Shown piece after piece: positions 1 to 3,899 of a stretch of DNA of 7,333 nucleotides. The stretch comes from JAQBRD01 sp041158765 (lineage in GTDB: Bacteria > Patescibacteriota > Minisyncoccia > Phycocordibacterales > PALSA-1337). The first letter of the stretch is position 1. The number at the start of each line of letters is the position of its first letter. The notes beneath the pieces were generated by a model, which saw only the letters and a list, made by a program, of their open reading frames with translations, was not told the origin of the DNA and ran no database searches. The stretch is from assembly GCA_041158765.1 (NCBI GenBank), contig JBEBAU010000008.1, positions 1 to 7,333 of the forward strand, written 5' to 3'. A program made the translations under genes and the position numbers.

Positions 1-296
1 GCGGTTGCCACAGTTGAACCGTTGAAGATGTGTATTTCACCAGATTCTGGTGTATGAGTACCGACATCTCCCGCACTCACTACTCCTTCATGCTTCGCAC
101 CGAGAATAAGTCCAAAAATTGTGCTTTTACCAGCACCGTTTTGTCCCATAATAGTTACTTTTGTGCCACGACGCACCGTGAATGAAACTTCTTCGAGGAT
201 TGGCTTATTTTGCCCATATTCAAAAGACACGTCTTCAAAACGGATGACGGTATCACCAGCAAAATTGTTTTGTGCGCCTTTGTCTTTTTTTGCCAT
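1..296 (-). CDS. ABC-F type ATP-binding cassette protein, N-terminal part (gene runs off the window)
   Basis: Reading the minus strand from the ATG at 296-294 gives 98 open codons to the window edge. Residues 16-50 form the first strands of an ABC nucleotide-binding domain, with an A-loop tyrosine at Y27 (VSFEYG). A clear Walker A, GQNGAGKST, lies at residues 51-59, followed by a SGEIHI-type stretch and STVAT near residues 85-98. The Q-loop, signature and Walker B motifs lie outside the window. No membrane segment precedes the domain. That and the 'SGEIHI..G.TVAT' wording fit soluble ABC-F proteins, which act on the ribosome as translation factors or in antibiotic resistance. An ABC transporter ATPase (including a SufC-like one) cannot be excluded without the second half. 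Residues about 67-80 (AKHEGVVSAGDVGT) look like an insertion between Walker A and the PxSGEI stretch. The N-terminus is a short Lys-rich tail. No Shine-Dalgarno is visible before the start. Confidence 0.85.
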   Translation of the reverse strand, partial: MAKKDKGAQNNFAGDTVIRFEDVSFEYGQNKPILEEVSFTVRRGTKVTIMGQNGAGKSTIFGLILGAKHEGVVSAGDVGTHTPESGEIHIFNGSTVAT

Positions 297-305
297 AGTG
301 AGAAA

Positions 306-311
306 ATAATA
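306..311 (-). promoter_or_regulatory. Possible -10 box for the ABC-F gene
   Basis: The minus strand reads TATTAT 9 nt before the ATG at 296. Transcription starting about 7 nt downstream would give an mRNA with almost no leader, consistent with the lack of a Shine-Dalgarno. No convincing -35 is present at normal spacing, so this is a weak call. Confidence 0.3.
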
Positions 312-350
312 CAAATCTATCGAAACAGATATAGGGACATACAATACAAT

Positions 351-365
351 ATTTTTGGCAAAAAT
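351..365. repeat. 15-bp perfect dyad, operator-like
   Basis: ATTTTTG-g-CAAAAAT is a perfect 7+7 inverted repeat around one base. It lies in the gap between the divergent ABC-F gene and the 546 gene, about 55 bp from the ABC-F start and 50 bp upstream of the TTGACA at 415. The half-site sequence TTTTTGGC (352-359) recurs inverted as GCCAAAAA at 388-395. This is compatible with a regulator binding site, but A/T runs make short dyads easy to form by chance. Confidence 0.35.
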
Positions 366-400
366 GGAAGTTTTATGGCTTGTTTCAGCCAAAAAGTGAC

Positions 401-409
401 TTATCCACA
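401..409 (+). promoter_or_regulatory. Consensus DnaA box
   Basis: TTATCCACA matches the classical 9-mer DnaA box exactly. It ends 5 bp before the -35 hexamer at 415, a position from which bound DnaA could affect that promoter. I see only this one box in the gap, so it is not evidence of a replication origin. Confidence 0.5.
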
Positions 410-414
410 GAGCC

Positions 415-442
415 TTGACAAATACAGGTTTCGTGATACCCT
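415..442 (+). promoter_or_regulatory. Sigma70-like promoter for the 546/963 gene pair
   Basis: A perfect -35 TTGACA (415-420) is followed after 16 bp by TACCCT (437-442). That -10 is poor but has the extended TG element at 434-435. Transcription would start near 449, giving a leader of about 97 nt before the 546 gene. The -35 is strong and the -10 weak, so the promoter may need help or be regulated. Confidence 0.45.
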
Positions 443-545
443 TTCATCTGGTCTGCTCTACGTTAGTGGTTAATCTCGGGACTTCAAACCGCAAGTATGA
501 CCTCAACAGACAACAAAAAAATACCGAGAGGGAAAGATACCGAAC

Positions 546-932
546 ATGGCAAAAGCCGCAGTTAAAATCGCAGTTATTACACAAAAGGTCAAAGCGCTCC
601 TCCAACCGAGTGGTTTGCGCCTTGTAAATGTCACCAAGAACGGCAAGTGCCGTATCGAGGTGCCCGGAACGGAACAAACGCCGAAGCGCAGCAAATGGAT
701 GCAATACGAAAGTCTCATCGCGCAGATCGCAGCAGGAACGTCAGTTTCTCGCATTTTTAATCACCCTGCTGACTCCACGCGCAAGACTACTCCGAATAGC
801 ACTTATCGCAGCGCCCGCAAATCGCCGAAGCCGGTAGCCACCAGCACGCCGATGGCAGCCTTCATGGCCGGTCACCGTGCCAGTGTGCCGGTTACGCCCG
901 CATTTGAAAGTGCCGGCCAGCCGCGCTGGTAA
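546..932 (+). CDS. Unrecognised basic 128-aa protein
   Basis: I do not recognise this family. Residues 1-65 look folded: an N-terminal helix-rich stretch (KIAVITQKVKALL), a strand pair around LRLVNVTKNGKCRIEVPG, then KWMQYESLIAQIAAG. From about residue 70 it becomes a Ser/Thr/Pro/Ala/Arg-rich tail that is probably disordered. The protein is clearly basic, which would suit nucleic-acid binding, but no named motif supports that. The purine-rich GAGAGGGA at 526-533 is a possible ribosome site but sits about 13 nt from the ATG, a little far. Base content is higher in GC than in dnaE (35 of 60 in line 781-840 against 21 of 60 in line 4381-4440, counted by hand). The next gene starts 30 nt after the stop, so the two are probably co-transcribed. 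Overlapping minus-strand open frames at 444-754 are taken to be shadows. Confidence 0.6.
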   Translation: MAKAAVKIAVITQKVKALLQPSGLRLVNVTKNGKCRIEVPGTEQTPKRSKWMQYESLIAQIAAGTSVSRIFNHPADSTRKTTPNSTYRSARKSPKPVATSTPMAAFMAGHRASVPVTPAFESAGQPRW

Positions 933-962
933 AACCTGGGAACCGAAAACAACACGTCAAAA

Positions 963-1424
963 ATGAAAAAATTGACGACAATGAATCGTCGCGGGAAATT
1001 CCTACTCCCGCTTCCGGCAAAATCACGCCTCCATCTCAATCAACAAATCAGTCTTGGTCATGGTGGTTGGTGGACGGTTGTGGGAATTGATCCCGACAAA
1101 AAGGAAGTGTGTCTGCAACGGAAGGTCCCAATCAACAAAGGAACGGGAGCCTTCCCGAGCCGAAAAGGATCCTGGTTCAAGATTGAGGAGGACACGCTAT
1201 CTGAAAGCGAAATCCTCGAAACCCTTGAACAAGCAGCGAGCAAGGCGGTGGAAAATCAACAAACCCGTGCCAAAGCTGCTGCTGCATCCCCTGCCCCCGT
1301 AAAAAAGAAGTTGGATGAGGATGGTCTCAGAAACCGCGTTATCAATCGCTTCAGAATGGCGCAATTGGAAGCTTCACGGGGTCTCGTGACCTCCACCCTC
1401 CTACCCGACGGTATCCGCGTGTAG
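963..1424 (+). CDS. Unrecognised basic 153-aa protein
   Basis: Not recognised. Residues 1-75 are strand-rich (FLLPLPAKSRLHL, WWTVVGIDPDKKEVCLQRKV, SWFKIEED) and could form a small beta barrel. Residues about 76-105 are a charged, Ala/Glu-rich helix, residues 106-113 an Ala/Pro linker, and residues 116-140 a second charged helix (LRNRVINRFRMAQLEA). There is no signal peptide or membrane segment. The start is uncertain: ATG 963 has no clear Shine-Dalgarno and an in-frame ATG at 981 is equally possible. It follows the 546 gene by 30 nt, shares its higher GC content, and is closed by the terminator at 1444. The two probably form one transcription unit and may act together, which is inference from spacing only. 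Confidence 0.7.
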   Translation: MKKLTTMNRRGKFLLPLPAKSRLHLNQQISLGHGGWWTVVGIDPDKKEVCLQRKVPINKGTGAFPSRKGSWFKIEEDTLSESEILETLEQAASKAVENQQTRAKAAAASPAPVKKKLDEDGLRNRVINRFRMAQLEASRGLVTSTLLPDGIRV

Positions 1425-1443
1425 TCTAATCACACCGGAACAT

Positions 1444-1476
1444 ATCGCATAACTCAACCAAGTTGTGCGATTTTTA
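1444..1476 (+). terminator. Rho-independent terminator of the 546-1424 unit
   Basis: ATCGCATAACT (1444-1454) and AGTTGTGCGAT (1461-1471) pair over 11 positions, one of them G-U, around the 6-nt loop CAACCA. A T-run follows from 1471. Confidence 0.85.
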
Positions 1477-1481
1477 TTTGA

Positions 1482-1487
1482 TATACT
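1482..1487 (+). promoter_or_regulatory. Possible -10 box for the hydroxylase-like gene
   Basis: TATACT lies 12 nt before the ATG at 1500. Initiation about 7 nt downstream would leave a leader of only about 5 nt. There is no Shine-Dalgarno and no good -35. The upstream terminator ends only a few bases earlier, so the gene needs a promoter in this short gap. Confidence 0.35.
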
Positions 1488-1499
1488 TACGTTTGAACT

Positions 1500-2210
1500 A
1501 TGAACATCGTCATTACCGCAATCATTGCAGGTGGTATCACCGCTTTGATTTGTCCCTTTGGTTACTCGATCTGTGAATTGGCGCTGCATAAGTTTATTAT
1601 GCATCGTCCACTCAAGATATTCGGTTGGGAGTTCCGATATCCCTTTGAAAAACACGCTGTTGTGCATCACGGTCTATTCAAATCGGACAAGACCTTTCAT
1701 CATGATCCTTCAATACCCGAAAACATCAAGACCATACCAATGGCTTGGTGGAATGGCATCGTGCTTGTCTCGCTTATAACACAACCAGTTAATCTACTTG
1801 CGTATTATTTCGCAGGACATTGGGTTACTGGCCTTGCAATCACCGTTGTGACATTTGTTGCAGGAATGTGCTACTACGGAGTGTATGAATACATCCATTG
1901 GTGTATGCACTTACCAAAACCTGCTCAACGACGGCTTCTTGAACAGTCATGGGTGTTTTATCGGCTGAAAGGCCACCACCTCTTACACCATCGGCACATG
2001 AACACCAACTTTAATGTTGTATTTCCTTTTGCTGATTGGCTGTTTGGCACACTTACCCTCATTACGGTGAGATCGTATGTGCGAGAACTTTCGAACACTC
2101 GATTCCTCGTTCAAGAATACACACTTCGAACCAAACTCAATCGGAGTATTGATCGCTACTTCCAGAGGTTTCTACGCTACATGTATCCGCAGACTGCTCT
2201 TTCACATTAA
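1500..2210 (+). CDS. Membrane diiron hydroxylase/desaturase-like protein (fatty acid hydroxylase superfamily)
   Basis: This 236-aa protein has the histidine clusters of membrane-bound diiron oxygenases that hydroxylate or desaturate lipids (fatty acid hydroxylase/sterol desaturase and related families): H30xxxxH35, H52xxxH56H57, H67H68, H133xxxH137 and H159H160xxH163H164xH166. The last is followed by NFNVVFPFADWLFGT, typical of the C-terminal side of these enzymes. Hydrophobic segments near residues 3-25, 84-104 and 109-130 place it in the membrane, with the His clusters on one face. The substrate cannot be told; carotenoid-hydroxylase and alkane-hydroxylase relatives share the same ligand pattern. 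The start is fixed by an in-frame TGA at 1494-1496, just upstream. It stands alone between two terminators, with no lipid gene beside it. An oxygen-using lipid enzyme is unexpected in a small-genome fermentative bacterium, so it may be an acquired gene. Confidence 0.8.
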   Translation: MNIVITAIIAGGITALICPFGYSICELALHKFIMHRPLKIFGWEFRYPFEKHAVVHHGLFKSDKTFHHDPSIPENIKTIPMAWWNGIVLVSLITQPVNLLAYYFAGHWVTGLAITVVTFVAGMCYYGVYEYIHWCMHLPKPAQRRLLEQSWVFYRLKGHHLLHHRHMNTNFNVVFPFADWLFGTLTLITVRSYVRELSNTRFLVQEYTLRTKLNRSIDRYFQRFLRYMYPQTALSH

Positions 2211-2238
2211 TCATATAATTGTGAAAGAGCATTTTTTT
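2195..2238 (+). terminator. Rho-independent terminator overlapping the end of the hydroxylase-like gene
   Basis: TGCTCTTTCACA (2195-2206) pairs perfectly over 12 bp with TGTGAAAGAGCA (2220-2231), followed by seven T residues (2232-2238). The left arm is coding sequence (last residues ALSH) and the TAA stop at 2208-2210 lies in the loop. Confidence 0.9.
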
Positions 2239-2240
2239 AC

Positions 2241-2268
2241 TTGACTGTCAGCATGAAAGCGATACTAT
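2241..2268 (+). promoter_or_regulatory. Sigma70-like promoter for the 2317 gene
   Basis: TTGACT (2241-2246) and TACTAT (2263-2268) are separated by 16 bp; GATACT at 2261 is an alternative -10. The -35 begins two bases after the T-run of the preceding terminator. A start near 2275 would exclude the alternative TTG codon at 2269 and supports the ATG at 2317. Confidence 0.5.
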
Positions 2269-2316
2269 TTGGATAAACACCGTAACCTCCACCCTCTACC
2301 CCAACCTGCTCATTCT

Positions 2317-2763
2317 ATGAAACCAACATCTACCCGAGGATTTATTCCTCCGCCGTTTTTTCGTTTGGATGCTCAAGGAAAAGAAATTCGCTGTGGCTCA
2401 GTTGTCACTGTTGTCTCACGTGATCCTGATAATAAATTCAGGGATCAAACAGGTGTCGTGCTTGAAATCAATGCGACATACAGCCCTTGCGATGGTCCTA
2501 TTGCAGTGTTTTTTGGAGATTACACACCCGAGTCCTGCTTTGACCATCTATGTATTGTGTATAGCTGGCCTGCTGTTTCAAAAGACGAAACTAGCTATCA
2601 TCGTATGGCTCGAGTTGTGTGTTTCTGTCCTGAAGAGTTGCTAGCCCAGGGCCAATCAGCAATACCTACAGCAAGTAGGCGTCAAGCTGATATTAACCCA
2701 TACCGTTTGTTACCAGCACCAACGAAAAGCAGAGGATTTCACGAACTGCCATTCACCATGTGA
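2317..2763 (+). CDS. Unrecognised 148-aa protein, possible SH3/KOW-like barrel
   Basis: No family recognised. Residues 24-104 alternate strands and turns: RCGSVVTVVSRDPDNKF, then QTGVVLEIN, then GPIAVFFGDYT, ending in VVCFCPEEL. This resembles a small SH3-like or KOW-type barrel, which is an impression only. Six cysteines (C26, C58, C74, C79, C102, C104) are spread through that domain; they are not in a standard zinc-finger spacing, and there is no signal peptide to suggest disulfides outside the cell. The N-terminus is Pro-rich (IPPPFF) and residues after 110 look flexible. An in-frame TTG at 2269 would add 16 residues, but it coincides with the -10 box, so ATG 2317 is preferred. No Shine-Dalgarno precedes it; the leader is pyrimidine-rich. 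It has its own promoter and terminator, so it is a single-gene unit. Confidence 0.65.
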   Translation: MKPTSTRGFIPPPFFRLDAQGKEIRCGSVVTVVSRDPDNKFRDQTGVVLEINATYSPCDGPIAVFFGDYTPESCFDHLCIVYSWPAVSKDETSYHRMARVVCFCPEELLAQGQSAIPTASRRQADINPYRLLPAPTKSRGFHELPFTM

Positions 2764-2775
2764 TGGCGGTTTTTT
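2745..2775 (+). terminator. Rho-independent terminator overlapping the stop of the 2317 gene
   Basis: ACTGCCAT (2745-2752) pairs with ATGGCGGT (2763-2770), one pair being G-U. After a one-base bulge it continues as CAC/GTG around a CAT loop, and T residues run to 2775. The TGA stop (2761-2763) lies inside the right arm. Confidence 0.8.
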
Positions 2776-2796
2776 ATGTTACTATATAGCAACATA
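2775..2796. promoter_or_regulatory. 22-bp near-palindrome, operator-like, just before the 2799 gene
   Basis: The core ATGTTACTATATAGCAACAT (2776-2795) is an inverted repeat with one mismatched pair (A2781/C2790). The flanking T2775/A2796 also pair, giving 10 of 11 pairs. Its centre TATATA (2783-2788) is a plausible -10 box placed 10 nt before the ATG, so a bound repressor would block initiation. It directly follows the T-run of the terminator. Confidence 0.5.
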
Positions 2797-2798
2797 GT

Positions 2799-3227
2799 AT
2801 GAATACACACATGAATATCTTCAAAAAAATCATCTACTTTTTCGACAAACTCGAAGACAAAATACGTGGACGCCTTAGTCGAATGCCTCTTGTATACGCA
2901 TTTATTGGTGGTGTAGGTATCGTACTCTTCTGGCGTGGTGTTTGGCATATTGCTGATGGTTTCGAAGGCGGCGGTGGAATCATTTCGCTTATCATTGGTT
3001 CGATTATTCTCCTTTTGTCTGGAGCTTTTGTCTCTGCTTTCATTGGAAATCGTCTTATTCTTACTGGTATTCGTGGAGAAAAAAAGCTTACCGAAAAATC
3101 AACTGATGAAATAGAAAGCGAGCTCGCAACTGAAGAGTCAGAATTACGAAGTATCAAAAATGTCCTTCTAAAAGTTGAAGACAGACTCGAAAAGATTGAA
3201 AACGAATTACCGCACGATCACAAATAA
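2799..3227 (+). CDS. Small membrane protein with two helices and a C-terminal coiled coil
   Basis: This 142-aa protein has a basic amphipathic N-terminus (residues 7-28). Two membrane helices follow: about residues 31-53 (LVYAFIGGVGIVLFWRGVW) and about 60-83 (GIISLIIGSIILLLSGAFV). A highly charged Glu/Lys helix at about 94-137 has coiled-coil character (SELATEESELRSIKNVL). The first helix carries a Trp/Arg patch (FWRGVWH). I associate this architecture with a conserved uncharacterised protein of Patescibacteria but cannot name a function. The start is limited by an in-frame TAG at 2787-2789; ATG 2811 (MNIFKK) is an alternative. The dyad at 2775-2796 sits over the presumed promoter, suggesting regulation. 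Helix hairpin plus coiled coil suggests a membrane-anchored oligomer (inference). Confidence 0.75.
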   Translation: MNTHMNIFKKIIYFFDKLEDKIRGRLSRMPLVYAFIGGVGIVLFWRGVWHIADGFEGGGGIISLIIGSIILLLSGAFVSAFIGNRLILTGIRGEKKLTEKSTDEIESELATEESELRSIKNVLLKVEDRLEKIENELPHDHK

Positions 3228-3230
3228 AAC

Positions 3231-3259
3231 AGCGCCGCACTACTGTGCGGCGCTTTTTT
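3231..3259 (+). terminator. Bidirectional terminator between converging genes
   Basis: AGCGCCGCAC (3231-3240) and GTGCGGCGCT (3245-3254) form a perfect GC-rich 10-bp stem around TACT, followed by T residues on the plus strand to 3259. On the minus strand the stem is followed by GTTTTATTTG, so it can also end the 181-aa gene that arrives from the right. Confidence 0.9.
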
Positions 3260-3276
3260 ATTTCATCTATTTTTTC

Positions 3277-3822
3277 TTACATTTTGCGGCTATCGTATGC
3301 CCAATGGAGAAGTGCTTGTCTTTGACGCGGACGACATGAAAAGTCCCCCTTTCGGCAATTGTTACGTATTTGCATAATGTGCCGACGCATTGCTTTCCAA
3401 CGCTTAATTTGAAGAGCGTCTTCACTTATCGCACCATTGCTACCCGCTGGCAAACGCCTGCCCATATAATATCGACAATACCACTGAAACCATCCTCGTG
3501 GATCATCTGGATGTATCCAGCCTTTTGCACGCCAAACCGAGAGCGGTTGGCTTGCATTCACACCAAAAAAGTTAAGCTTGGGATCACGAAGTTTATTTCC
3601 AAGAGTCCCTTTCACAAAAAACTTTGCATACACAAACCAATCTTTTGGAAATTCATCACGACAATCAGTCATATATCTACCACCAAAAACCCCGAGCTCA
3701 AGCATCTCCTTCGGTGTAAGCTCTGGTCGGAATTCAGGGTCAAAATTCTCCCCCATAGGTTCAGTAAGCTCATATGTATAATCCTGCTGCATAAGATCGT
3801 TTACGTGAATAGTCTTTTTCAT
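3277..3822 (-). CDS. Conserved uncharacterised Trp-rich 181-aa protein
   Basis: Soluble protein with a strikingly patterned core: ELGVFGGRYMTDCRDEFP (residues 42-59), NFFGVNASQPLSVWRAKGW (84-102), IHPDDPRGWFQWYCRYYMG (103-121), QIKRWKAMRRHIMQI (138-152) and CRPRQRQALLHWAYDSRK (163-180). Density of Trp, Arg, Asp and Cys (C54, C116, C156, C163) points to a conserved functional surface. I recall similar wording in uncharacterised proteins of Patescibacteria and possibly of fungi, but cannot name a domain or role. There is no signal peptide or membrane helix. ATG at 3822-3820 (MKKTIHVND) is preferred over the TTG at 3867, which would add 15 residues and sits on the likely -10 box. It is divergent from dnaE with a 77-bp gap and converges on the bidirectional terminator at 3231. 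Confidence 0.85.
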   Translation of the reverse strand: MKKTIHVNDLMQQDYTYELTEPMGENFDPEFRPELTPKEMLELGVFGGRYMTDCRDEFPKDWFVYAKFFVKGTLGNKLRDPKLNFFGVNASQPLSVWRAKGWIHPDDPRGWFQWYCRYYMGRRLPAGSNGAISEDALQIKRWKAMRRHIMQIRNNCRKGDFSCRPRQRQALLHWAYDSRKM

Positions 3823-3830
3823 ATATATGA
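3819..3830. repeat. 12-bp AT palindrome at the start of the 181-aa gene
   Basis: TCATATATATGA is its own reverse complement and covers the start codon of the minus-strand gene. It may be a binding site or may simply follow from the AT alternation. Confidence 0.25.
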
Positions 3831-3858
3831 CTTTTTCGTACTTTATTGTGATATATGA

Positions 3859-3864
3859 AGTATA
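3859..3864 (-). promoter_or_regulatory. Possible -10 box for the 181-aa gene
   Basis: The minus strand reads TATACT here. Initiation near 3852 would give a leader of about 29 nt before the ATG at 3822. No matching -35 is seen. Confidence 0.3.
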
Positions 3865-3882
3865 CAAAAAATGTTGCTGATT

Positions 3883-3893
3883 TGATATATAAT
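3883..3893 (+). promoter_or_regulatory. -10 box of dnaE, placed for a leaderless mRNA
   Basis: A perfect TATAAT occupies 3888-3893, and TGaTATATA (3883-3891) in addition reads as an extended -10. Seven bases downstream of TATAAT is position 3900, the A of the ATG chosen for dnaE. There is no -35 at normal spacing. This fixes the start: the upstream ATG at 3855 would not be on the transcript. Confidence 0.6.
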
Positions 3894-3899
3894 GTCTCT

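Noticed and set aside
372..395. Hairpin TGGCT/AGCCA as a terminator
   Set aside because: The stem is only 5 bp before a mismatch, and no proper T-run follows on either strand; it lies upstream of both flanking genes.
297..470. Possible replication origin, given the DnaA box and AT-rich DNA
   Set aside because: Only one DnaA box is visible, there is no cluster, and dnaA, dnaN or rpmH are not adjacent.
440..520. tRNA-like stretch (GGGACTTCAAACCGC resembles an anticodon arm)
   Set aside because: The arms do not pair, and no acceptor stem or T-arm could be fitted on either strand.
2269..2316. Longer form of the 148-aa gene from a TTG codon
   Set aside because: The TTG abuts the likely -10 box and would lie upstream of the transcript start.
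3370..3858. Plus-strand 162-codon open frame
   Set aside because: It is antisense to the conserved 181-aa gene, has no recognisable domain and would run into the dnaE promoter region.
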